Shown in pieces: positions 56,889-64,000 of a DNA stretch of 64,000 nucleotides. Source of the stretch: Paractinoplanes deccanensis (GTDB lineage: Bacteria > Actinomycetota > Actinomycetes > Mycobacteriales > Micromonosporaceae); NCBI RefSeq assembly GCF_016862115.1, contig NZ_BOMI01000007.1:1-64000 (forward strand). The letters run 5' to 3'. Position 1 is the first letter of the stretch; each line of letters opens with the position of its first letter. A program made the translations under genes and the position numbers. The notes beneath the pieces were generated by a model. It worked only from the letters and a program-made list of their open reading frames with translations. It made no database searches and had not been told where the DNA came from.

Positions 56889-57446
56889 CTAGCTCTTCGG
56901 CGCGTCCATCGCCTTGGCGAGGGTGAACAGTTGCCTGTTCATCTGCGTCACGGCGGTGGACGCGGCGCTTTTGGGGAAGGTGAAGCGCAGTGTCTGGATC
57001 TGCTTCGCCGCGTTGAGCCAGCCGATCTCGACGGCCGGCCCGTGCGCCCCGCTCGCCGGAGACTTGAGCAGATAGGCGGCCTTGCCCAGGCCCTTGAGCT
57101 TGATGCCCTTCGCGGGCATCAGGTCGTCGAGGAACTGATCGGCGGTCGCCGCCGTGCTGCCGATGACCGCGAGCGTCAGGTCGGGCCAGGTGGCGTCCAC
57201 GGTCTGGAGCACGCACGACGAGACGCCCTCGGCCTGGTTGGCCGCGGCCACGGTGAACCGCACGCCGATCGCCTTCTTGACGTACTCGTAGTTCAAGCGC
57301 GTGCAGGCGCCACCGGCCGCCGCCGCAGGCTGTTCGACCGACGGTGGCGGTGGCGGCAGGGTCGCCGCGGCTCGCTCCGCCGGCTTGTTGTCGCAGGCTC
57401 CGGCCGCGAGCAGCGTGAGGGCGAGCACGGCGAGACGCGAACGCAC
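56889..57446 (-). CDS. secreted lipoprotein of unknown function
   Basis: 185 aa. Signal peptide RSRLAVLALTLLAAGAC with lipobox cysteine at about 18, then a Pro-rich spacer and an outer domain. The later cysteines CTRLNYEYV and SSCVLQTVD could pair. Membrane-anchored outer-face protein; no enzyme motif seen. GTG at 57446 with GGAAGGATC upstream; a longer frame upstream lacks support. Convergent with ideR, 16 bp apart. Confidence 0.78.
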   Translation of the reverse strand: MRSRLAVLALTLLAAGACDNKPAERAAATLPPPPPSVEQPAAAAGGACTRLNYEYVKKAIGVRFTVAAANQAEGVSSCVLQTVDATWPDLTLAVIGSTAATADQFLDDLMPAKGIKLKGLGKAAYLLKSPASGAHGPAVEIGWLNAAKQIQTLRFTFPKSAASTAVTQMNRQLFTLAKAMDAPKS

Positions 57447-57539
57447 GGGCGATCCTTCCGGTGAGATTCGGGGCACACCGTACTGGCCCGCCTGGCGGAG
57501 CGGAAGCCCACATCGGACACCGTCAATGCACGGAGCGTT

Positions 57540-57560
57540 ACTTGACACCCGGCGTCAAGT
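57540..57560. promoter_or_regulatory. perfect dyad upstream of the HTH gene (operator candidate)
   Basis: ACTTGAC and GTCAAGT form 7-bp perfect arms around a seven-base spacer. It ends 17 bp before the GTG at 57578 and includes TTGACA. The arms share the GTCAAG/CTTGAC half-site seen in the 38-bp palindrome at 41759. Autoregulation is likely but unproven. Confidence 0.6.
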
Positions 57561-57577
57561 GCCGGGAGGATGGCCGC

Positions 57578-58045
57578 GTGGCCGATGACGAGTTGGTTGA
57601 GCAGATCGTCCGGGCGCTCGACGTACGCCTGCTCGATCCCCTCGACGTGCTCCTCGAGGGCGACGACGCGGTGGCGGCGCTGCGCTCACTGGTGCGCGCC
57701 CGCTCCCGGCGATGGGCCGCCACGCTGCGCGGTGACGACGAGACGGCGGCCGTGATGATGACGGCCCGGCTGATCGCGACCCTGCACCCGGGCGACGGGC
57801 CCTTCGATCCGCCGGCCGACTGGTGGGGCACGCCGCTCGGCCAGGTGGTGGCGCGGCGGGCCGGGCACATGGGGGCCGAGTCGGTGTCGTACGCCACGGC
57901 CGGGGCCATGCTCGGCATCACCCGGCAGGGAGTGCACGACCTCGTACGACGCGGGCGCCTCCCCCGCCATCCCGACGGTGGCGTGCCGTCGGCCGCCATC
58001 CGAGACCGGCTACGCGGCGAGCCGCCGCGAGGAGGAGACCAATGA
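57578..58045 (+). CDS. HTH DNA-binding protein
   Basis: 155 aa. The C-terminal half carries YATAGAMLGITRQGVHDLVRRGRLPRH, a helix-turn-helix typical of excisionase/MerR-like DNA binders. The N-terminal half is helical and acidic (LVEQIVRALDVRLLDPLDVLLEGDD). GTG at 57578 with GGGAGG. Its stop overlaps the next start (ATGA), so it is co-translated with the hydrolase and may regulate it. The perfect dyad upstream is a likely self-operator. Confidence 0.75.
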   Translation: MADDELVEQIVRALDVRLLDPLDVLLEGDDAVAALRSLVRARSRRWAATLRGDDETAAVMMTARLIATLHPGDGPFDPPADWWGTPLGQVVARRAGHMGAESVSYATAGAMLGITRQGVHDLVRRGRLPRHPDGGVPSAAIRDRLRGEPPRGGDQ

Positions 58046-58941
58046 TCAACGACCGCCTCATCGACGCCGGCGACCTGCCGCTCGCGGTCCGTGACTTCGG
58101 CGGCGACCAGCCACCCCTGCTCCTGCTGCACGGCGCGGGCGGCAACCTGGCGCAGATGACCACCCTCGCTCGCGCGCTGCGCCCGCACCACCGGGTGATC
58201 AGCGTCGACCTGCGCGGCCACGGCCGGTCCGGCGAGGGCACGTGGACGTGGGACGCGGCGCTCGGCGATCTCGCCGCTGTGTGCGTACAGATGGAGCTCG
58301 AAAGACCGGCGGTCGTGGGGCATTCGCTCGGCGGCATGCTGGCCGCGCTCTGGGGTCAGCGCCACCCCGAGGCGCCGGGCGTGGTGAGCCTCGACGGCAA
58401 CCCGCCGCCCACCCGCCCCGAGCACCTGCCCGGCATGGACCCGGGCAAGGCCGCCGTCGAGCTGGCCCGGCTTCACGCGATCTTCGACCAGTTCGAGTCC
58501 CGGGCCGGCCAGGTGATCGAGGCCGACCAGCTGCCCGACGTCGTCGAACGCCAGCGCATGGCGGCCCGCGACATGGGCGCCAACGAGAAGGTCTGGATCG
58601 AGGGCTTCCGCCGCAACCTGGTCCACGAGAACGGCGAGACCTCGACCCGCCCGTCCGCGGCCGTGACGTCGCAGCTGCGCACGCTGATGAACGAGCTCGA
58701 CCTGGGCCCGGTCTACGCGAGCACGACCTGCCCCGAGCTGCTGGTGCTGCCGACCCGCGACCTGCCGGAGCAGGAGCCGTTCGCGGAGCTCTACGCGGCG
58801 CACCGCCGGTTCGTCGTCGAGCAGGCGCGGGCCGCCGGGCACCCGCGCTACATCTCGCTGGAGGACGCCTCGCACGCGATGGTGATCGAGCAGCCCGCGG
58901 TGCTGGCGGGACTGATCAGCGACTTCCTGCGTACGGCGTGA
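58042..58941 (+). CDS. alpha/beta-fold hydrolase
   Basis: 299 aa. Oxyanion region PPLLLLHGAGGNLAQMTTLA and nucleophile elbow AVVGHSLGGMLAAL (Ser) are present, and the C-terminal LEDASHAMVIEQP supplies the histidine. The acid is probably in the VLPTRDLPEQEPF segment. Esterase, lipase or epoxide-hydrolase activity cannot be separated. ATG at 58042, GAGGAGGAGACC upstream; coupled to the HTH gene. Confidence 0.87.
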   Translation: MINDRLIDAGDLPLAVRDFGGDQPPLLLLHGAGGNLAQMTTLARALRPHHRVISVDLRGHGRSGEGTWTWDAALGDLAAVCVQMELERPAVVGHSLGGMLAALWGQRHPEAPGVVSLDGNPPPTRPEHLPGMDPGKAAVELARLHAIFDQFESRAGQVIEADQLPDVVERQRMAARDMGANEKVWIEGFRRNLVHENGETSTRPSAAVTSQLRTLMNELDLGPVYASTTCPELLVLPTRDLPEQEPFAELYAAHRRFVVEQARAAGHPRYISLEDASHAMVIEQPAVLAGLISDFLRTA

Positions 58942-59317
58942 GGCGGGCGAGGCAGCTCGCCCAGCCCGCCTCGTACATCCTGGCCGTCTCGTCGTCCAGC
59001 TCGCTGTGCACGACCACGACGTCGGTGCCCGCGCCGGCCGGGGTCAGCTCGATGGTCACCCGGCTGTCGCGGTCGTCCCCGGCCCACCGCCACGACTGCA
59101 CGATCCGCCGCGGCGGGTCGAGCTCCAGGTAGCGGCCGGAGAAGCCCATGCCGTCGGCCTCGATGCCGAAGCCGCCACCGACGGTGGGGTCGGAGGTGGC
59201 CCGCGGGTGCAGCTCCGCCGGCCAATACCAGGCGGCGAGCTCGCCGGCGTCCGTCAAGGCGGCCCAGACCCGCTCGGGCGAAGCGTCCACATGCGACTCG
59301 ATCACAGCGTCCGTCAT
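58916..59317 (-). CDS. SRPBCC/AHSA1-like ligand-binding protein
   Basis: 133 aa with IESHVDASPERVWAALTDAGELAAWYWP, GFSGRYLELDPPRRIVQSWRW and a C-terminal helix MYEAGWASCLARLTPY, the START/SRPBCC fold of the AHSA1 group. It binds a hydrophobic ligand or protein. Start MTDAVIESHV at 59317; an ATG at 59344 is possible. Convergent overlap of 26 bp with the hydrolase gene. Confidence 0.87.
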   Translation of the reverse strand: MTDAVIESHVDASPERVWAALTDAGELAAWYWPAELHPRATSDPTVGGGFGIEADGMGFSGRYLELDPPRRIVQSWRWAGDDRDSRVTIELTPAGAGTDVVVVHSELDDETARMYEAGWASCLARLTPYAGSR

Positions 59318-59419
59318 CTCTCGACAGTAAGCGGCGTCCGTCACCCTCGGCAGCGAGCCGCGCCCGTCACCCTCGGCAGCGAGTCGCGCCCGTCACCGCT
59401 CGGCCGGGAGCCGCGGTCG

Positions 59420-60604
59420 TTACCTTTCGGCCGGGATCGGGCGCGCGGCTCCCGAGGCGGCCAGGCCGATGGCGAGAGCGCCGAAGACGCAGAGGATCGC
59501 CCGGAGTACGCCGAAGTGGTCGGCGAGCAGCCCGATGAGCGGCGGCCCGGCGAGGAAGGCGCCGTAGCCGATCGAGCCGGCGACCGAGACGCGGATGGCG
59601 GCACGGGCGGGATCGTCGGCGGCGGCGCTCATGCCGATCGGGAAGCCCAGCGAGGAGCCGGCACCCCAGAGCAGCGCGCCGAGCATGGCCAGCGGCACGG
59701 TCACCTGCGAGACGACCAGCAGCAGCCCGAGCGCGGCCGAGGCGGCGGTGACCCGAAGCGTACGGACGCGGCCCCAGCGCTCGATCGCGTATCCGCCGAA
59801 GAGCCGGCCGAGGGTCATCGCCGTGACGAAGCTGCCGAAGGCGACGGCGCCGACCGTCTCGCTCGCCCGGTAGCCGTCGACGAGCCCGATGGCGAGCCAG
59901 TCGTTCGCGGTGCCCTCGGTGAAGCCGAAGCCGAGCATGATGAAGCCGATCAGCACGGTACGGGGCTCGCGCCACACCTGCCGCACGCTCGTGGCCGGAG
60001 CCTGGCCGGCGGGCAAGCCCTCGTGGGGCAGGAACCGCCGTACCGTCGGGGTCGTGACCACGGCCGTGAGCGCGGCAGTGAGATAGAGCTGCGCCCAGAC
60101 GGGCAGGCCGGAGGCCGCGGCGACGGCGCTGAAGCCCGCGCCGAGCACGGTGCCGAGGCTGAAACCGGCATGAAAACGAGGCATGACGGTACGCCCGAGC
60201 CGGCGCTCGACGTCGGCCGCCTCGACATTCATCGCGACGTCCCACGTGCTGTTGCCCATGCCGGCGAGCACCAGCCCGAAACCGGCGAGCGCAACGGAGC
60301 CGAGGAGAACGCCGCTCGCGAGCCCGGTCAGCCCGAGAACCATCGACGTGCTGCCGATCAGGACGGCGCGCGCGGGCCCGACCCGCTGCACGAGCGGCCC
60401 GGCCAGCGGGATCGCCGAGATCGCCGCCGCGGAGAGACAGAGCAGCAACAACCCGAACCCGGCCGGCGAGAGCCCGAGACCGTCACGCACGGCCGGGGCA
60501 CGGGCAAGCCATCCCGCGTACGGCAAACCGTTGGTGGCGAAGGTGAGGCCGACCGCGACCTTGGCCCGGTCGAGGTTCGCACGATCGAGCTCGACGCCGG
60601 TCAC
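59420..60604 (-). CDS. MFS transporter
   Basis: 394 aa with twelve predicted membrane helices and the motif FGSFVTAMTLGRLFGGYAIERWGRVRTLR, a motif-A-like loop in the second half. N-terminal LTFATNGLPYAGWLARAPAVRDGLGLSPAGFG is typical of the small-molecule MFS group. Substrate unknown; such carriers are annotated for sugars or drugs alike. Leaderless promoter TAAGTT six bases before GTG 60604. Divergent from the phosphotransferase gene. Confidence 0.85.
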   Translation of the reverse strand: MTGVELDRANLDRAKVAVGLTFATNGLPYAGWLARAPAVRDGLGLSPAGFGLLLLCLSAAAISAIPLAGPLVQRVGPARAVLIGSTSMVLGLTGLASGVLLGSVALAGFGLVLAGMGNSTWDVAMNVEAADVERRLGRTVMPRFHAGFSLGTVLGAGFSAVAAASGLPVWAQLYLTAALTAVVTTPTVRRFLPHEGLPAGQAPATSVRQVWREPRTVLIGFIMLGFGFTEGTANDWLAIGLVDGYRASETVGAVAFGSFVTAMTLGRLFGGYAIERWGRVRTLRVTAASAALGLLLVVSQVTVPLAMLGALLWGAGSSLGFPIGMSAAADDPARAAIRVSVAGSIGYGAFLAGPPLIGLLADHFGVLRAILCVFGALAIGLAASGAARPIPAER

Positions 60605-60634
60605 GGCTCGAACTTACACGTTAAAGGGATGGCA

Positions 60635-60646
60635 TAGCGTGACCCG
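60635..60646 (+). promoter_or_regulatory. leaderless -10 element of the phosphotransferase gene
   Basis: TAGCGT lies six bases before the ATG at 60647. The 42-bp divergent gap also contains the mirrored element for the MFS gene. Confidence 0.45.
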
Positions 60647-61684
60647 ATGGATCAGGAACGGCGACCGCGGCTGACGGAGGCGCCCGAGGCTGTTCGGGCG
60701 GCCGTGGAGCGGCTACTGGGCGAGCCGGTGCACGAGGAACGAGCGGCCGCGGCCGGATTCACGGCGTCGGTGGCCTCCACAGTGGTCGGCATCGGAGGGA
60801 GGCGGCTGTTCGTCAAGGCGGCGCCCGTGGGCGGCGGGCTGGGCGAGGCCGTGGAGGCGGGGGCGGTGCTGGCCGAGGCGGTCGGCGATCTGGGGCCGCG
60901 GCCGGCCGGGTTTGCGGCGGTCGGCGCATGGCGCGTGGCGGCGTACGAGGCGATCGAGGGCGAAGCCGTGACCCGGTGGACGGCCGCCGACGAGCCGGAG
61001 CTGCTGAGCGTGATGAAGCGCATGCGGACCGTCATGGAGCCGAGCCCGGTGGGCGGCACATCGCCGTACGCCGAGGCGTTCGTGCCGTTGCTCGGCACCT
61101 GGCAGCTGCTGAGCGGCGACGGTGGGCCCCGAGTGGATCACCTGCGCGGCAAGCCGTTGCCCGTGGAGGTGCCGGTTCGCATGCTCGCGGAGCTGGAAAG
61201 TCGCTGGCTGCCGGCCCTGGCCGCCGGCACGGCCCTGCATCACGGAGATCTGCGCCGCGACAACGTGATGCGCCAACCCGACGGGCGGCTGCGCGTCGTG
61301 GACTGGACGCACCTGTGGACGGCCCCGGGATGGATGGATCTGGTGCGGCTCGGGCCGGACGTGGCGGCGTGCGGGCTCGACCCGGAGAAGCTGCTGCGCA
61401 AGTCGCCCTGGGCGGACGCACCGGCCGGCGACGTCAACACGGCACTCGCGGGCCTGGCGGGGCGCGCGTGGCGCGAAGGCCTGCTGCCGGGACCGGCACG
61501 GCTGCGCCACATGCAGCGCGAGCAGGCGCTGCACCTGCTCAGGTGGCTCGAGGCGCGGCTGAACCACCGGAAGGGAACATGCACGCCCGGGGAGAAATCA
61601 CTTCGATCAGGCGGCCATTACGACGCCCACAAGGATGCGTCGGGCCATCCCCAGCGGCGGTCCGACTCGCCCAAGGGCCGGTAA
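60647..61684 (+). CDS. aminoglycoside phosphotransferase-family kinase
   Basis: 345 aa. Nucleotide-binding region GFTASVASTVVGIGGRRLFVKAAP, catalytic loop ALHHGDLRRDNVMRQ and metal-binding RVVDWTHLW. Substrate unknown. The last 45 residues (rich in Lys, Ser, His and Gly) extend past the domain end and overlap the convergent gene by 67 bp, so the true end may be a late addition to the frame. ATG at 60647 after a leaderless element. Confidence 0.85.
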   Translation: MDQERRPRLTEAPEAVRAAVERLLGEPVHEERAAAAGFTASVASTVVGIGGRRLFVKAAPVGGGLGEAVEAGAVLAEAVGDLGPRPAGFAAVGAWRVAAYEAIEGEAVTRWTAADEPELLSVMKRMRTVMEPSPVGGTSPYAEAFVPLLGTWQLLSGDGGPRVDHLRGKPLPVEVPVRMLAELESRWLPALAAGTALHHGDLRRDNVMRQPDGRLRVVDWTHLWTAPGWMDLVRLGPDVAACGLDPEKLLRKSPWADAPAGDVNTALAGLAGRAWREGLLPGPARLRHMQREQALHLLRWLEARLNHRKGTCTPGEKSLRSGGHYDAHKDASGHPQRRSDSPKGR

Positions 61685-62250
61685 CGCTCGACGCCCCGCA
61701 GGCTTCCGGCATCATCGAAGCCTCGGAACTCGGCCACATCGTCGGGCGAGCGGACCAGGCCGGGGAGGGTCACCAGGCCGCTGGCCGGGACGCGGACGGA
61801 GATCTCCTCGTTGCCGTATCGCACCTCGATGGTGGTGACGGCTCGGCTCGCCATCACGGTCAGTTCCGCCAGCCAGCAGCCGCCGACGTTCGCCATCTGG
61901 GCACCCAGGTTCACAAGGTGGCCGTCGCGCGTGCCCGGGAGGTGCCCATCAGGACGATCAAGCACCCATTCCGGCATGCCGGAGCCTGAGGAACCGTCCG
62001 GAGCCGGCCACTGACCGTCCGACGAGCGTTCCAGCAGGTAGACGTCGTCGAGCAGCGCATTGTCCTCCTCCCAGTCACGCCGGAGCACGACGACCGAGCC
62101 ATAGCGGCCCCAGGTGCCAGCCGCCGCGACGACTACGTCGCGTGGCGGCAACACCGGCGGGAGATCCCGAGCGCCGTGCTGCAAGGCGGCGAACAGCCGA
62201 GCGGGCTCCAGGAGACCGGGCTCGTCGTGAGGCTCATGCACGGATCTCAC
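61618..62250 (-). CDS. conserved hypothetical protein (accessory region)
   Basis: 210 aa. GTWGRYGSVVVLRRDWEEDNALLDDVYLLE, SGSGMPEWVLDRPDG and VTLPGLVRSPDDVAEFRGFDD are recognisable as a family of actinobacterial hypotheticals. No domain is known to me. GTG at 62250 without a clear ribosome binding site. Neighbour of immunity-like genes, so an accessory role is possible; base composition is a little lower in GC than the core genes. Confidence 0.65.
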   Translation of the reverse strand: MRSVHEPHDEPGLLEPARLFAALQHGARDLPPVLPPRDVVVAAAGTWGRYGSVVVLRRDWEEDNALLDDVYLLERSSDGQWPAPDGSSGSGMPEWVLDRPDGHLPGTRDGHLVNLGAQMANVGGCWLAELTVMASRAVTTIEVRYGNEEISVRVPASGLVTLPGLVRSPDDVAEFRGFDDAGSLRGVERYRPLGESDRRWGWPDASLWAS

Positions 62251-62317
62251 CGTAATGCCGTCGTTGACCTTGATGGTGCGCGGACCCGGGTCGTATCCGC
62301 GTCCCGAGCAACGGAAA

Positions 62318-62345
62318 GTCCCCCGGACAGTAGCGTCCGGGGGAC
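62318..62345. terminator. strong hairpin in the 62251-62538 gap
   Basis: Perfect 11-bp arms GTCCCCCGGAC / GTCCGGGGGAC with a six-base loop. It may terminate the barstar gene transcript or separate two units. The rest of this gap holds nothing I can name. Confidence 0.7.
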
Positions 62346-62538
62346 ATTCCTCTGGTCATGCTCGCCGATGACTCTTAGATCTCAACGCGCCCCTGAAGGG
62401 GACGTCCTAAGAACGGTCATTTTCAGCTGTTCCTGGGAAGTCGGCGGCTGTCTCCCACCGCGGCTGCCTCCGCAGCGTCGCCGGATTGACCGGTCCTCCT
62501 CCCAAGGAGTGGGATGACTCCCCGGCTGCGACCACCGA

Positions 62539-63381
62539 TCAGCGCAACTCGACCTCGATCTGATCCTCGGCAAGCCATTGAAGGATCTGGTCGAACTTGG
62601 CAGTCAAATGGCTATGAGCCACCTCGGCGTGGTGCCAGGTCAGGCGGAACGGCCACTCGGCGCCCCACCCGCCCGTCACACAGTCGTGGAGCGCGTCACC
62701 GTTCCAGCCGAAATAGCCGCCAGGACCGTTGATGGCCTCGCCGATGGCGCAGTAGAAGCCTTCGATGTCGGTGACGTGGCGCCCGTCGAGCTGGTAGGTG
62801 CTGTCGGCTGGCTTGTCAGGCGCCTCGGCCCGATGGTGAGCCAAGGCCGCTCCAGACCAGAGATGCCGAAGCTCCCGGCCGTAGCCTGCCCAAAGGTTCG
62901 GTTCGGTCGGGCCACCGGCGTGCCACAGGTTCCAGATGGGTCGCGCCGAACTCGGCATCGGCTCAGAGATCGCGCTGTCCAAGTCGACATCGACGAGGTT
63001 AGCGGCCAGGACTGAGGGACGAACTTCGGTCACTGATGCTCGCAGATGGGAGCCGATCACGCGGTTGACTACACCGTTCTGGTCCACGCTGTAGAGGGTC
63101 GCGTCGATCGACCGACGATGCAGAGCACCGCCTGGGTTGCCCGCCCCCTTGGCCAGCGCGTCCAGAGCACGGCGCAGCGGCGGGTGGGGCATGCACCCGA
63201 GAAGCGTCGTCCCGCGCACCGTGGACGGCAAATCGACGAATAGCCCTTCGATATCAGCGCACGCCGCGATCACGGCGTCTGCTTCTCCCATGGCGGATTC
63301 ATCGATCAACAGCCAGCGAAGCGGTACGTCTTCGTCCCAGTGCCATCGCTTGTCCTGCGGACTCGTCTCTTCACCGGGCAC
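62539..63381 (-). CDS. barstar-domain immunity-like protein
   Basis: 280 aa. The C-terminus matches barstar, the barnase inhibitor: STYQLDGRHVTDIEGFYCAIG, GEAINGPGGYFGWNGDALHDCV and AKFDQILQWLAEDQIEVELR. The N-terminal two thirds contain a separate domain with WLLIDESAMGEADAVI and VVNRVIGSHLRASVTEVRPS, with no clear family. GTG at 63381 with GAGGGATC. It overlaps the Imm32-like gene by 11 bp. Function as antitoxin/immunity is inferred; the toxin is not in view. Confidence 0.82.
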   Translation of the reverse strand: MPGEETSPQDKRWHWDEDVPLRWLLIDESAMGEADAVIAACADIEGLFVDLPSTVRGTTLLGCMPHPPLRRALDALAKGAGNPGGALHRRSIDATLYSVDQNGVVNRVIGSHLRASVTEVRPSVLAANLVDVDLDSAISEPMPSSARPIWNLWHAGGPTEPNLWAGYGRELRHLWSGAALAHHRAEAPDKPADSTYQLDGRHVTDIEGFYCAIGEAINGPGGYFGWNGDALHDCVTGGWGAEWPFRLTWHHAEVAHSHLTAKFDQILQWLAEDQIEVELR

Positions 63382-63643
63382 GTGGATCCCTCGCCAGCAT
63401 GAGAGAGGCGGAGCCGAGATCGAGTGGGTTGATGCCGGCATCGAGATGGATGTGGGCACCCTTCGGCGCTCGCACGTCCGACAACGCGAGCAGCATCCGA
63501 GCGAGATCGCGGAGGCCGGCAGGATCACCGAAGATCTCAACTGAACCATCGACAATCTCGACGGTGACCGATCCACCTTCGGCGGGAGCCACAACGCCGA
63601 CCGCCGGGTCGTACGGCGGGACCGAAAGTGAGATCTCGTTCAT
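63371..63643 (-). CDS. Imm32-like immunity protein
   Basis: 90 aa with EIFGDPAGLRDLARMLLALSD, KGAHIHLDAGINPLDLGSASLML. The pattern of a short sheet, a DLA helix and a HIHLD strand fits the Imm32 immunity family. ATG at 63643 is preferred; an ATG at 63661 would add six residues and couples better to the upstream gene. Overlaps the barstar-like gene by 11 bp. Confidence 0.65.
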   Translation of the reverse strand: MNEISLSVPPYDPAVGVVAPAEGGSVTVEIVDGSVEIFGDPAGLRDLARMLLALSDVRAPKGAHIHLDAGINPLDLGSASLMLARDPRAR

Positions 63644-63669
63644 GATCTGAGTGTGCCGCATCCCGCCGA

Positions 63670-64000
63670 CTACCTCGGGTCGTCGGTGTCCCAGGGGTGG
63701 CGAAACTGTCCAGGCGGAAGGTCCCAGACCTGGAGGATGGCAGCGAGTTCCGCCTCGCCTGTGACGGTCGCGGCACGGACGAGTGCCGCACCGACGTCGT
63801 AATCGAAGCCGTCCAACTGGTCGGCGTCGTAATCCCAGTGCTTCACCTTGAAGGTGCGATCGTGGTCGGACCGAACCCAGCCCTCTCGGCTGGCGACATG
63901 ATCGGCATCAGCTCGAAGGGGGCGGATGTCGACGAAGGCCCTTCTTCCCTGCCCGGAGGGAGAGACCTCGGTCACCAGCCGACGGCCAAGGCGGAGAGCG
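63670..64000 (-). CDS. acidic protein of the immunity-like cluster (may be partial)
   Basis: At least 101 aa, ending LQVWDLPPGQFRHPWDTDDPR, with VKHWDYDADQLDGFDYDVGAALVRA in the middle. No family recognised. A GTG at 63975 could be the start but lacks a ribosome binding site; the frame stays open to the window edge, so the gene may begin outside. It lies 8 bp ahead of the Imm32-like gene. Confidence 0.5.
   Translation of the reverse strand, partial: ALRLGRRLVTEVSPSGQGRRAFVDIRPLRADADHVASREGWVRSDHDRTFKVKHWDYDADQLDGFDYDVGAALVRAATVTGEAELAAILQVWDLPPGQFRHPWDTDDPR

Overview
The window is high-GC actinobacterial chromosome, most likely from Micromonosporaceae (Actinoplanes-like). The evidence is the very high GC3, frequent GTG and some TTG starts, and many actinobacterial families (DUF3000, DUF3039, DUF3093, DUF3099, DUF3159, DUF3710, DUF4193, DUF7455, DUF2637). 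An HrdB/SigB sigma pair, a DtxR/IdeR regulator, coproporphyrin-type heme synthesis with HemQ, and the MEP pathway gene dxs point the same way. The genus is inferred. No rRNA, tRNA, CRISPR array, transposase or phage gene was recognised.

Layout. 1-2.6 kb: end of a repeat-tailed protein, then thyA-dfrA-glycosyltransferase. 2.7-7.7 kb: WrbA, small proteins, a GNAT, and the heme operon hemE-hemY-hemQ. 7.7-10.8 kb: DUF3000, a membrane-anchored trypsin-like protease, and RNase D. 11-14.2 kb: fadA-fadB beta-oxidation. 14.4-17 kb: a proline-rich membrane protein and a DUF2637/HTH protein. 17.1-23.1 kb: two-component system plus three tandem paralogous membrane-anchored beta-propellers. 23.2-27.2 kb: dxs, ZTP riboswitch-folD, and an MDR oxidoreductase. 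27.2-27.7 kb: a noncoding repeat region containing a 16-bp phased DnaA-box-like array. 27.8-32.5 kb: RNA methyltransferase, a KimA-like K+ transporter and two TrkA-type subunits. 32.4-37.5 kb: DUF genes, dut, DUF4193 and a LytR_C protein.

37.5-44.5 kb: an inositol phosphatase, hrdB, DUF7455, a membrane protein/XRE pair with a perfect 38-bp palindrome, a DEAD helicase, a TRIC-family channel and DUF3039. 44.5-50.7 kb: psuG-pfkB kinase, DUF3099, an HhH-GPD glycosylase, sigB, Spo0M, dtd and a phosphotransferase. 50.7-52.15 kb: a repeat-rich, gene-poor stretch with three unrelated tandem repeats. 52.15-56.9 kb: a protein acetyltransferase/acyl-CoA ligase-like gene with acuC (putative lysine acetylation/deacetylation), then ideR with a duplicated 5' end. 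56.9-61.7 kb: lipoprotein, HTH-hydrolase pair, SRPBCC, MFS and APH genes. 61.6-64 kb: accessory genes including a barstar-domain protein and an Imm32-like protein, suggesting an immunity cluster.

Most genes are housekeeping. The most unusual observations are the ideR 5' duplication with a coupled upstream ORF, the phased DnaA-box-like array, the triple beta-propeller cluster with conserved cysteine pairs beside a two-component system, the perfect palindrome at the XRE gene, a 201-bp stretch identical between hrdB and sigB, and the repeat-rich 50.7-52.15 kb segment.
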